Positions 22,820 to 30,140 of a stretch of DNA of 34,226 bases are shown piece by piece. The position numbers and the translations under genes are program-made. Where the stretch lies: assembly GCA_030426145.1 (NCBI GenBank), contig JAUHZF010000053.1, positions 1 to 34,226 of the forward strand, in the 5' to 3' direction. Every line of letters begins with the position of its first letter. The stretch's first letter is position 1. The notes below the pieces were generated by a model that saw only the letters and a list, made by a program, of their open reading frames with translations, was not told where the DNA came from and did no database searches. The stretch is from Polyangia bacterium (GTDB lineage Bacteria > Myxococcota_A > Polyangia > Polyangiales > Polyangiaceae).

Positions 22820-24286
22820 CTACTTGATGAAGAAGGATTTGCTGACCGTCACGGGGCTTCCCGTGAAGGGCGGCACGCGAGCGGACCTGAAGGCTGCGGC
22901 GGCGCAGCTACCGACCGAGGTCCCGGCGAAGGGCGGGCCCACGGTGGCCTGCGTCGCACGTCCGGACGGAGCGAAGGTGACGGTCACACGGCCGCGGCCG
23001 GTGGGGCCACCCTTCTTCTTGCAGCCCGACGCAGCGCCGGCGGCGCCACCGAGCGCCGAGCGGGCGGCGTCCGGGTTGAACTTGCCCGGCTCCTTGGCCG
23101 TGTCGTCCTTCTTCTTCTTTTTCTTCTTTTTGGTCGCGGGCTCGGGGTCGGGGGTCTTCTTGTCGTCACCCGAGCTCACGCTCGACGAGGACGTGGTCGA
23201 GCTGTTGGACGCGACCTTCTTGTCGTCGTCCTTGTCCTCGTCCTTCTCGTCCTTGTCTTCGTCTTTCTCGTCCTTGTCTTCGTCTTTCTCGTCCTTGGCG
23301 TCGCCGTCGTCCGAGCCCTCGTCCGTCGTCGCGGTGGGGGTCTCGTCCTTGGTGTCGGCCTCGGGCTTCTTCTCGTCAGCCGGCTTGGTCTCGTTCTGAG
23401 CGGTCTTGTCGGCCGCTGGCTCGTCGCCTCCACCGAAGGCGACGAAGGCTCCCACGCCGGCCGCGAGGAGGAAGACGGCGGCGGCTACGCCGATGATGAG
23501 ACCCTTGTTGCTCTTCTGCTGTGGCGCCTGGCTCATGGGCATCGGCGCCATGGACGCGTGCGCCTGGGCCGGTGCCATCGACGGGTGAGCAGTCGGGGGC
23601 GGCGCCGAGGGGATGGGGGCCGGCTCGGGCTTGGGCGGGGGCGGTGGTGGCGCGGGGGCGTGGACCGGCGGCGGCGCAAAGGCTGCGCCGAAGCCACCAC
23701 CCGAAGACGGGGCCGACATGATCGCGGCGAGCGGGTCGTCGTCTTGGGGGGGCTTTGCTCCACGGCGCGAGGCGCGCGCATCGGCCTGCTTCTTGAGGTC
23801 GTCGAGCGAGAAGAGGGTGCTGGCCTCGTTGCGCGCACCGACGAGCTTGTCCTCCGGCTCGGACTCGGCGGCTGCAGGGCGGGCGGCGGCGAAGGGGTCG
23901 TCGTCGCCGGGGTGGTCGCCCTCGTTCAACATCATCGTGCCCGCGAAGGGCGACTCGGCCGCCGCGGGTACGTTGGCGATCTGAGTCGAGCCGAAGTCGT
24001 CCTCGTCGAAGGCGGGCTGCGCCTGGGTCGGGCCGGTTTGGATCCCCTGCACCTGCGTGATGACGGTCTGGAGCTCCTCGGCTTGTCCGAGGGGGATCCA
24101 GTCTCCCATCCCGTCGCGCCAGACGTAGGTGTCCTCCGCGCTCAGCGTGCCTTGCAGATAGAGCGTGGCCACCTCCATCGCCGTCATGCTGCGCGTGTCG
24201 TCGTCGGAGACGTTGACCGACCACTCGGTCCCGAGGGCCTCGTCGTGGTTGTAAAGCTGCGTCGCGCCCTGTTCGTCGTCGTACAT
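22820..24286 (-). CDS. GYF-domain, single-pass protein with AgmX/PglI-like C-terminus
   Basis: 488 aa. Residues about 20-74 form a GYF_2-type domain (TEWSVNVSDDDTRSMTAMEV, then YVWRDGMGDWIPLGQAEEL). A long Pro/Ala/Asp-rich cytoplasmic linker runs to one transmembrane helix at about 262-285. Outside the membrane comes an acidic/basic low-complexity arm with DEKDEDK repeats and a run of eight Lys. The final domain (about 435-488, VTVTFAPSGRATQATVGPPF and SARVPPFTGSPVTVSKSF) matches the TonB-like AgmX/PglI C-terminal pattern. In Myxococcus the related AgmX/GltJ spans the envelope and links cytoplasmic regulators to the motility machinery. The N-terminal zinc ribbon of GltJ is missing here. The arm could stretch across the periplasm (inferred). 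Confidence 0.88.
   Translation of the reverse strand: MYDDEQGATQLYNHDEALGTEWSVNVSDDDTRSMTAMEVATLYLQGTLSAEDTYVWRDGMGDWIPLGQAEELQTVITQVQGIQTGPTQAQPAFDEDDFGSTQIANVPAAAESPFAGTMMLNEGDHPGDDDPFAAARPAAAESEPEDKLVGARNEASTLFSLDDLKKQADARASRRGAKPPQDDDPLAAIMSAPSSGGGFGAAFAPPPVHAPAPPPPPPKPEPAPIPSAPPPTAHPSMAPAQAHASMAPMPMSQAPQQKSNKGLIIGVAAAVFLLAAGVGAFVAFGGGDEPAADKTAQNETKPADEKKPEADTKDETPTATTDEGSDDGDAKDEKDEDKDEKDEDKDEKDEDKDDDKKVASNSSTTSSSSVSSGDDKKTPDPEPATKKKKKKKKDDTAKEPGKFNPDAARSALGGAAGAASGCKKKGGPTGRGRVTVTFAPSGRATQATVGPPFAGTSVGSCAAAAFRSARVPPFTGSPVTVSKSFFIK
23231..23293. repeat. Three tandem 21-bp repeats coding for DEKDEDK
   Basis: Three direct copies of a 21-bp unit lie in the coding region of the GYF/AgmX-like protein. 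The last two are identical and the first differs at two positions. In-frame gain or loss of units would lengthen or shorten the charged periplasmic arm without breaking the protein. Confidence 0.85.
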
Positions 24287-24391
24287 TTCGGCTCTTCTTC
24301 TAAGGATACCGAGGGGTGGACGAGGCGTGCAACTCCACGGGTGGTCGTGGACGCAGCTGCGGCGAGCCCGTAGAAGTTAGGAGCGACCGCC

Positions 24392-25336
24392 ATGGGTGAC
24401 GAATCAGAGCCATCGGTTGAAGGCACGATCCCGACGTCGGTCGACGAGACCGTCGCCCTGCTCGCGCGGGGCCGCTACATCTGCGACCGGGCCCTCGCGA
24501 CGTCGGTCTTCCTGTCGCTGGAGCTCGGACGGCCCCTCTTTCTGGAGGGCGACGCAGGGGTAGGAAAGACGGAGATCGCCAAAGTGCTGGCCTCGACGCT
24601 GGGCCGGAAGCTGATCCGGTTGCAGTGCTACGAGGGCCTCGACGTGGCCTCGGCCGTCTACGAGTGGAACTACGCGCGCCAGATGATGGAGCTCCGCTTG
24701 GCCGAGGCATCGGGCGAACACAACGACCGTGCGTCTTTGTCGAAAGACATCTTCGACGAGCGTTTTCTGCTGGAGCGACCGCTGCTCGAGGCGCTGCGGC
24801 CCCGTCCCGAAGGACCGCCGGTGCTTCTCATCGACGAGCTCGACCGCACCGATGAGCCCTTCGAGGCCTACCTGCTCGAGGTGCTGAGCGACTTCCAGAT
24901 CACCATCCCCGAGCTGGGCCCCGTGGTGGCCGAGCAGCCCCCGTTGGTGATCATCACCTCGAACCGAACGCGTGAGATTCATGACGCCCTCAAGCGTCGT
25001 TGCTTCTACCACTGGGTCGACTACCCGAGCTTCGAGCGCGAGCGCGAGATCCTCGCGCTCAAGGCACCCGAGGCCTCGGCGGGGCTCTCGGATCAGGTGG
25101 TCGCGCTGGTTCAGGCCCTACGCAACCGCGACCTGTTCAAGGCCCCGGGCATCGCGGAGACGATCGACTGGGCCAAGGCTCTCGTGGCGCTCGACAAGGT
25201 CGAAATCGACCCCGACGGGTTTACGGGCACGCTCGGTGTGGTCCTCAAGTACCAGGACGACATCCGCAAGTTCGGCACCCAAGCGGCGGCCGAGGGGATC
25301 CTCGCGGAGGCCGCCGAGCGGGGCACGTCGGCCTGA
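24392..25336 (+). CDS. MoxR-family AAA+ ATPase
   Basis: 314 aa. Walker A GDAGVGKT (53-60), Walker B VLLIDELD (144-151), sensor 1 in VIITSNRTREI, and a DALKRRCFYHWVDYPSFERE segment mark the MoxR/CoxD branch. These cytosolic ATPases act as chaperones for the maturation or activation of partner complexes, usually with a VWA protein encoded next door. That is the case here: the stop TGA shares its last base with the ATG of the VWA gene. A good Shine-Dalgarno (TAGGAG) lies 8 nt before the ATG. CoxD works in CO-dehydrogenase maturation, but no cox structural genes are in the window, so the client is unknown. Confidence 0.94.
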   Translation: MGDESEPSVEGTIPTSVDETVALLARGRYICDRALATSVFLSLELGRPLFLEGDAGVGKTEIAKVLASTLGRKLIRLQCYEGLDVASAVYEWNYARQMMELRLAEASGEHNDRASLSKDIFDERFLLERPLLEALRPRPEGPPVLLIDELDRTDEPFEAYLLEVLSDFQITIPELGPVVAEQPPLVIITSNRTREIHDALKRRCFYHWVDYPSFEREREILALKAPEASAGLSDQVVALVQALRNRDLFKAPGIAETIDWAKALVALDKVEIDPDGFTGTLGVVLKYQDDIRKFGTQAAAEGILAEAAERGTSA

Positions 25337-26523
25337 TGGCCGATGCGCCGCGGGAGCGCTTGGCGCTCAACGTCTGCCACTTCGCTCGTTTGCTCCGCAA
25401 GGCGGGCTTGCCGGTCGGTCCGGGGGCGGTGCTCGACGCGGTGCGCACGGCCGACGCCATCGACGTCAGCGTGCGGGAGGATTTCTACTGGGCCTTGCAC
25501 GCCGTCTTCGTGAAGCGCCGCGATCAGCACGAGGTGTTCGACGAGTGCTTTCAGGGGTTCTGGCGCGACCCCTTCGCCCTGAATCAGGCGCTGAGCATCT
25601 TGTTGCCGCGCAACAAGAAGCCGCACCAGAAGCAGAAGGAACAACGTCGTCGTGTGGCCGAGGCCTGGTCGAATCCACATTCGAGCGATGTCGACGACAT
25701 CCCTCCGCCCGAGGAGGAGGAGGTCAAGCTCGACGCGCTCATGACGGCGTCGGCCACCGAGCGACTGCAGGGCATGGATTTCGAGCAGATGTCGGCAGCG
25801 GAGCTCGAGGAGGCCAAGGCTGCGATCGCCCGGATGGACCTGTCGGCCATGGCCCTGCCCACGCGCCGGTTCGCGTCGGCGCCACGGGGACGGGTCGACC
25901 TGCGTGCCACCATGCGGGCCAGCCTTCGCGGCGGTGGAGACGACATCCCGCTGCGCTTCCGCCGGCGCCGCGTGCTGCCGCCGCCGATCGTGGTTTTCTG
26001 CGACATCAGCGGCTCGATGGGGCGCTACTCGCGCATGCTGCTCCACTTCATGCACGCCCTCACCAACGATCGAACCCGCGTGCATTCCTTCGTGTTCGGC
26101 ACCCGTTTTACCAACGTCACGCGTGCCCTGCGGCACCGTGACGTGGACGACGCTTTCGTGGCGATGGGGGCCGACGTGGAGGACTGGTCTGGAGGCACGC
26201 GCATCGGTCAGGCGGTGCGCACGTTCAACGTGGACTGGTCGCGGCGCGTATTGGGCCAGGGCGCGATCCTGCTGCTCATCACCGACGGCCTCGACCGCGA
26301 CGACACCGACTTGCTCGCGGTCGAGATGGAACGCCTTCACAAGTCGTGTCGCCGCCTCATCTGGCTCAATCCCTTGCTGCGCTACGACGGCTTCGAGCCC
26401 TTGGCGAAGGGGGTGAAAGCCATCCTGCCTCACGTCGACGAGATGCGCCCGGTTCACAACCTGCGCAGCCTGAACCAGCTCGCCGAAGCGCTCGGCCCCC
26501 GCGCCCGTCGCATCGTGGCCTGA
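25336..26523 (+). CDS. CoxE-like VWA-domain protein
   Basis: 395 aa from ATG 25336, which overlaps the MoxR stop by one base. The N-terminal half is helical with charged linkers (KKPHQKQKEQRRR, then PPPEEEEVKLDAL). The C-terminal von Willebrand A domain has an intact metal-ion-dependent adhesion site: DISGSM (223-228), a following SGGTRIG Thr, and LLLITDGLDRDD. The protein is probably cytosolic. With the MoxR ATPase it forms the common MoxR-VWA chaperone pair in which the VWA subunit recruits or senses the client. The 45 bp to the next, convergent gene hold only a weak GCGCC/GGCGC stem. Confidence 0.93.
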   Translation: MADAPRERLALNVCHFARLLRKAGLPVGPGAVLDAVRTADAIDVSVREDFYWALHAVFVKRRDQHEVFDECFQGFWRDPFALNQALSILLPRNKKPHQKQKEQRRRVAEAWSNPHSSDVDDIPPPEEEEVKLDALMTASATERLQGMDFEQMSAAELEEAKAAIARMDLSAMALPTRRFASAPRGRVDLRATMRASLRGGGDDIPLRFRRRRVLPPPIVVFCDISGSMGRYSRMLLHFMHALTNDRTRVHSFVFGTRFTNVTRALRHRDVDDAFVAMGADVEDWSGGTRIGQAVRTFNVDWSRRVLGQGAILLLITDGLDRDDTDLLAVEMERLHKSCRRLIWLNPLLRYDGFEPLAKGVKAILPHVDEMRPVHNLRSLNQLAEALGPRARRIVA

Positions 26524-26568
26524 GTCGTTGAACCTCGGTGCGCCACGGAGGACGGCGCGCTCTCCTGC

Positions 26569-26850
26569 TTAGTTCAAAGCGGCGAGCTCGGCGTCGTCGT
26601 GCTCGCAGTAGCGGTGGTGGTAGCGGTAGCGCGAACCGCACCGCGGGCAGATCTTGGCCTCGATGAGGTCGTCGTCGGCCTCTTCTTCCTCTTCGAACTC
26701 GGTGGGGCGCGCGTACTCTTCGATGCGCACTCTCGGCTCTTCACCGCGAAGTCGAGCGGGACGACGACGCTTCACCATCATCACCGCCAGCGCCACCCCC
26801 GCGAGCACCGTGAGGGCTGCGAGCACGTAGAGGAAGGTGAGCGACGGCAT
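26569..26850 (-). CDS. Small membrane protein with cytoplasmic zinc ribbon
   Basis: 93 aa. One N-terminal helix (about 4-26, TFLYVLAALTVLAGVALAVMMV) is followed by a KRRR stop-transfer cluster, so the rest faces the cytoplasm. An acidic stretch (EFEEEEEADDD) leads to CPRCGSRYRYHHRYCEHDDAEL, a short zinc-ribbon of the CPxCG...Y...C-D type often appended to myxobacterial regulatory proteins. Three Cys plus His or Asp would bind the metal. An AGAGG Shine-Dalgarno lies close to the ATG. The function is unknown; a scaffold or adaptor for cytoplasmic partners is possible. Confidence 0.78.
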   Translation of the reverse strand: MPSLTFLYVLAALTVLAGVALAVMMVKRRRPARLRGEEPRVRIEEYARPTEFEEEEEADDDLIEAKICPRCGSRYRYHHRYCEHDDAELAALN

Positions 26851-26918
26851 GACCTCTTCAAAGGTAGCAGCTCGTCGGGGTCGGCGCCGCTGCTTGTGAC
26901 GCGAAGATGTCCGGGGTG

Positions 26919-26924
26919 TATCGT
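26919..26924 (+). promoter_or_regulatory. -10-like box giving a leaderless start
   Basis: TATCGT, preceded by GTG, lies 7 nt before ATG 26932, and there is no Shine-Dalgarno. TTGTGA at 26894-26899 is a possible -35, although its 19-bp spacer is long. Confidence 0.5.
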
Positions 26925-26931
26925 GGCGCCG

Positions 26932-27402
26932 ATGTCGTTCCGTTGGCTCCTAATCATCTCTGCCCTCGCCACGACCGCATGTGACCCCGACACGGCCGTG
27001 TTCGTGGAGGCGGAGCTCACGAATGGGAACATCGCGTTGCAATCGAGCTCACTCGGGGTGGGCATCGGCGGTAGCTTCGTCGCGAGCTTACATCTCGGTG
27101 ATCGCGCGAGCGGGCCGAGTGAGGTTCAGCTGCGGTCGATATCCCTCACGAACGCCGACCGTACCCAGAGCTACGTCGACCTCCAGGCGCTGACCGATGT
27201 GCCGTTCCCGGTCACGGTTGGGGTCGACGACACCGTCGACGTGACCTTCACGTTCAACCCTGACGACAATTTCGGCGAGACGACCCTGCAGGACGAGCTC
27301 TGTCCGGGGCCTCTCGTCATCGTCGGCGTCTTCGAGGGCAGCCTGCGGGGCGGGAGCATCGACGCCGCCACCGAAGCCTTCACGCCCACCGGCTGCCCGT
27401 AG
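26932..27402 (+). CDS. Small beta-rich lipoprotein, unknown
   Basis: 156 aa from ATG 26932. The signal peptide MSFRWLLIISALATTAC ends in a lipobox, with lipid Cys17. The mature part alternates hydrophobic and polar residues in strand-like blocks (TAVFVEAELTNGNIALQ, VGIGGSFVASLHL, SEVQLRSISLTNADRT, VTVGVDDTVDVTFTF), consistent with one immunoglobulin-like beta sandwich. Two late Cys (CPGPLVI and the penultimate CP) could form a disulfide. I do not recognise a family. It converges with the cystine-knot lipoprotein gene, 13 bp between stops. Confidence 0.75.
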   Translation: MSFRWLLIISALATTACDPDTAVFVEAELTNGNIALQSSSLGVGIGGSFVASLHLGDRASGPSEVQLRSISLTNADRTQSYVDLQALTDVPFPVTVGVDDTVDVTFTFNPDDNFGETTLQDELCPGPLVIVGVFEGSLRGGSIDAATEAFTPTGCP

Positions 27403-27415
27403 GAGAACGGGGACT

Positions 27416-28702
27416 TCAGTTGGGGGCGGGGACCGGGCACGCGACGGCGGCGCAGTTCGCGTAGAGGTCGACGCACTTCTTCTCCCACGTGTTGCAGCAG
27501 CAGCTCGGTTCCTGACCGCACACCTGGGCGACGCAGCTCATCGGGTCGCCGTTGGCCACGCAGTTGAGGCTCAAGGGCGGGCCCACGACGCATGGGTCGT
27601 GGCACTGCGGCGAGAAGCAGCAGACCTGATTGAGGCAGCGCTTCGAGCAGCAAGTGTCGGTCCCTCCGCACATGGTCCCGCCTGGCTGGCAGGCGGTCGT
27701 TCCTTCACATACGAAGTTGGCGGAACAGACGCCGCTACAACACTCCTGGCTGTCGGTGCACGGGACGCCGTCGAGCAAGCAGCTGCACGACCCATCGTCG
27801 CTGCACTCGGAGCCACCGCAACAGGGAACGTCGAGGCATTCTTCGCCCACGCGCGCACAGTCTTCGGTGCAGCGACCGAAGTCTGGGTCGCAAGAGCCCG
27901 CGCAGCACGGGAAGGCCTCTGGCCTGACCTCGCACGCGGCGTTGGAGGGAAGGCACTCGCCAAAGCTGCACACACCGCCGAGCTCCGAGTCGTCGGAGGG
28001 AATGCAGTTGCCGCCACAGCACTCATCGGGAGACGCGCAGGGGCGTCCCTCGGGTTTGCACTCGGGCTCGCGGCAGATGTTGCCGTCGCAGAAGCCATTG
28101 CAGCACTCGGCCGACTCGATGCACTCGGAACCATCCGGCAGACAGGTGTTCAGGCTGCACTGACCTCGGAGGCAGATCTCCGTGCAGCACTCGAAGTCCT
28201 CGTCGCAGCTCTCGCCCGGCTCGAGACAGGCCACGCCGCCGCAGATGCCGGCTTCACAGCGACTCTCGCAGCAGTCGCCGTCCACGCTGCACGCCACGCC
28301 ATCGCTCGCGCAACAACCTTGGGTGCCGCACGCGGTCTGCCCCACCAAGAACCCACAGCAGTGTTCGTCTTGCCCGCAGGTCCCGCCGTGCGCGTCACAC
28401 AGAGGCGCGGCGTCCAAACAGCGTCGGGCCGACGTGCAGGTCTCGAGGCAGCGGTCGTCGGCAAAGCTCTGCAGGTAGGCGGCGCGGGTCGCTTCATCCG
28501 CGTCGCGAAGCCTCGCGCTCACCCGCGCGAGGCAGTCGGCGTAGAAGTCGTCGCCGTAGCAGGTCCGCAGCAGGTCGCAGAGCTCGGGTGCGACGCCAGC
28601 GTAGCCGTCGAGCTCGAAGAGCCCGACGCAGCTCGACGCCGAGACCACGGCGCTCGTCGCCATGACCGCGGCTGCGACCCCTCGCATGACGCCCCGCTTC
28701 AC
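27416..28702 (-). CDS. Lipoprotein with eight tandem cystine-knot-like repeats
   Basis: 428 aa with well over 60 Cys. An export signal precedes a likely lipid Cys25. Residues 26-102 form a helical Cys domain shared with the next gene upstream. Residues about 131-361 contain eight consecutive units of C-x6-C-x4-8-CC-x3-4-C-x4-11-C; four are exactly C-x6-C-x5-CC-x3-C-x4-C (for instance CLEPGESCDEDFECCTEIC). That spacing is the inhibitor cystine knot (knottin) framework of animal and plant peptides. Such domains are rigid, protease-resistant binding modules; the target is unknown. The start is GTG 28702, with a GGAGG 16 nt upstream serving a three-codon frame whose TGA overlaps the GTG. ATG 28687 is an alternative. 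Confidence 0.85.
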   Translation of the reverse strand: MKRGVMRGVAAAVMATSAVVSASSCVGLFELDGYAGVAPELCDLLRTCYGDDFYADCLARVSARLRDADEATRAAYLQSFADDRCLETCTSARRCLDAAPLCDAHGGTCGQDEHCCGFLVGQTACGTQGCCASDGVACSVDGDCCESRCEAGICGGVACLEPGESCDEDFECCTEICLRGQCSLNTCLPDGSECIESAECCNGFCDGNICREPECKPEGRPCASPDECCGGNCIPSDDSELGGVCSFGECLPSNAACEVRPEAFPCCAGSCDPDFGRCTEDCARVGEECLDVPCCGGSECSDDGSCSCLLDGVPCTDSQECCSGVCSANFVCEGTTACQPGGTMCGGTDTCCSKRCLNQVCCFSPQCHDPCVVGPPLSLNCVANGDPMSCVAQVCGQEPSCCCNTWEKKCVDLYANCAAVACPVPAPN

Positions 28703-28745
28703 GTGCTCATGGTGTCACCCTCCCGCGGGGACGACAATCGGCCTT

Positions 28746-29105
28746 CTATTGGCAGCGGCCTCGCGCGAGGTCGCAGCGCACGCCCTCGTCGTAGTCGCAG
28801 CACTCGCGGTCCTCGGTGCATTCGTCGATGGTGCAGGTCGCCTCTTGCTGATAGCAGGCGAAGGCTGCGTCACAGCTGTCGGTGCAGTTGTCGACGAAGA
28901 ACTCGAGCCACGCTGCGCGTCGCTCTGGCGATACGGCATCGAGCCGCTCGCCGAGCTTGTCGCGGCAGGCCCCATCGAACTGGGGCACGTCGACATCGCA
29001 ACGACAGAGCTGGTCCACTGCGTCGACGTAGTCATCGAGGCCGAGCACCTGCGTGCAAGCCGCCAGGCCCACGAGCCCGGTCAGAAGCGCGCCTCGAATT
29101 GCCAT
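28746..29105 (-). CDS. Short Cys-rich lipoprotein, single-knot paralogue of the neighbour
   Basis: 119 aa. The signal peptide ends in GLAAC with lipid Cys17, followed by TQVLGLDDY. Its Cys positions (17, 34, 47, 74, 78, 84, 91) match those of the neighbouring 428-aa lipoprotein (25, 42, 57, 85, 89, 95, 102) within two residues at every interval, so both carry the same helical domain. It then has one knot-like unit, C91-x4-C-x5-CC-x7-C-x6-C, at the C-terminus. It is the minimal form of the architecture. The ATG at 29105 lies inside the end of the TPR gene upstream (25-bp overlap), so the two are cotranscribed and probably coupled. The function is unknown. Confidence 0.8.
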   Translation of the reverse strand: MAIRGALLTGLVGLAACTQVLGLDDYVDAVDQLCRCDVDVPQFDGACRDKLGERLDAVSPERRAAWLEFFVDNCTDSCDAAFACYQQEATCTIDECTEDRECCDYDEGVRCDLARGRCQ

Positions 29106-30073
29106 CCGCCTCCGTAGGGGCCACCCCAAGGGGTGGTGGTCCAAGCTGCGGTCGTCTCCGGCTCGTCGGGGGCGGTGAGGAGGACCGTGAGTCCCACCGC
29201 GAGCAAGCCGATGCCGGCGATACCCGTCCACTGGCCCACCTCCGCGAAGGTGCGCGCGTCGTCGGCTGCGCTCAGCCCGTCCGGGGCGCAGAAGTTGTTC
29301 ACGCAGCCGTCGCTCGCATTGGCTTGGCCGCGCTTCACGAGGGCGGCCACTTCGAGTCCGCCGGCTGTGAGCACCGCGGCGAGACCCACGCCCCCGATGA
29401 CCCAGCCCACCGTGCGTTGGGTTGGATCGTAGGGTTCGACCACGGGGGCCGGCGGTGGCGGTGGAGGAGGCGGCAGCGGGGGCGGTAGCGCGATGGGGTG
29501 GGCGGCATCGATGGCGGAGAGGTCGAGCTGCAGCTCGACCGTCTCGCCAGGTAGGGTGGGCACCTTCCTCGTCTCGAGCACCACGTCACCGCGTCGGATC
29601 TCGACGGTGACCAGGGCGGGATCGACGGGAAGGGCGATGCCGTAACTGGCGGCGGGCACCGGTTGTCCGCCACGGAGCACCGTGAGCCCGGAGGCGGGAT
29701 GTGTCACCACGATCGACAACCGGCGCAGCTGGGGCTCGACGGCGGCGCGCCGCTCCTTGGCGTAGTCGATGCGATCGTCACCCTCGCGCTGCGCCCACTC
29801 GACGGCCGCGTTCCAGCGGGCCCAGGCGCTCGCGAGCCGCTCGGTCTGCTCGTAACAGTGAGCGAGGTTCATGAGCACGCCGAGCTGGGGGTCGAGCTCG
29901 TGGCTTGCGGCGAACTTGGGGCAGGCCTCAGCCCACTTGCCCTCGTCGCCGAGGGCCTTGGCCGCCTGGAAGAGGGCATCGGCATCGGCCACGTGGTCGG
30001 CGCGCGCGGGTGCGATGGCCAGGGTCGCCGCGACACTCGCCGCGACGAGCGACGTCAGGGTGGGCGCTCGCAT
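29081..30073 (-). CDS. Exported TPR/PEGA-like protein with C-terminal membrane helices
   Basis: 330 aa from ATG 30073. A signal peptide ends near APARA. TPR-like helices follow (ADALFQAAKALGDEGKWAEACPKFAASHELDPQLGVLMNLAHCYEQTERLASAWARWNAAV, about 30-90), then a PEGA-like beta domain (LSIVVTHPASGLTVLRGGQPV to VTVEIRRGDVVLET), a poly-Pro stretch, and two hydrophobic helices (VGWVIGGVGLAAVLTAGGLE and GIAGIGLLAVGLTVLL). The same layout recurs in the gene at 32127-33146. Such proteins are common in Myxococcota and presumably hold complexes at the envelope; no molecular role is established. The leader carries a TAGGCT box and a short hairpin (30078-30091, arms AGGCT/AGCCT). Confidence 0.85.
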   Translation of the reverse strand: MRAPTLTSLVAASVAATLAIAPARADHVADADALFQAAKALGDEGKWAEACPKFAASHELDPQLGVLMNLAHCYEQTERLASAWARWNAAVEWAQREGDDRIDYAKERRAAVEPQLRRLSIVVTHPASGLTVLRGGQPVPAASYGIALPVDPALVTVEIRRGDVVLETRKVPTLPGETVELQLDLSAIDAAHPIALPPPLPPPPPPPPAPVVEPYDPTQRTVGWVIGGVGLAAVLTAGGLEVAALVKRGQANASDGCVNNFCAPDGLSAADDARTFAEVGQWTGIAGIGLLAVGLTVLLTAPDEPETTAAWTTTPWGGPYGGGWQFEARF

Positions 30074-30118
30074 CCTCAGGCTTGCGAGCCTACCACGCGC
30101 CCCGCTTGTTCCACCCTG

Positions 30119-30140
30119 CCGGTCGAGTACACTCGACCGG
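30119..30140. promoter_or_regulatory. 22-bp inverted repeat abutting the start of the binding-protein gene
   Basis: Perfect 10-bp arms CCGGTCGAGT and ACTCGACCGG flank AC, and the right arm ends directly at ATG 30141. A TACACT -10-like box (30128-30133) spans the centre and lies 7 nt before the ATG; TTGTTC (30106-30111) is a -35 candidate with a 16-bp spacer. The repeat covers the -10 box of this divergent 67-bp region, so it suits an autoregulatory operator. No Shine-Dalgarno exists. Confidence 0.6.

Noticed and set aside
23231-23293. Possible CRISPR or regulatory repeat array
   Set aside because: The units are contiguous, only 21 bp, and in frame within a coding region, with no spacers.
24392-26523. 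Carbon-monoxide dehydrogenase accessory locus
   Set aside because: MoxR-VWA pairs serve many clients, and no cox catalytic subunit genes are present.
27599-29488. Open frame of about 630 codons opposite the cystine-knot lipoproteins
   Set aside because: Its translation has no recognisable domain, and the minus-strand frame has regular Cys repeats and signal peptides that cannot be chance.
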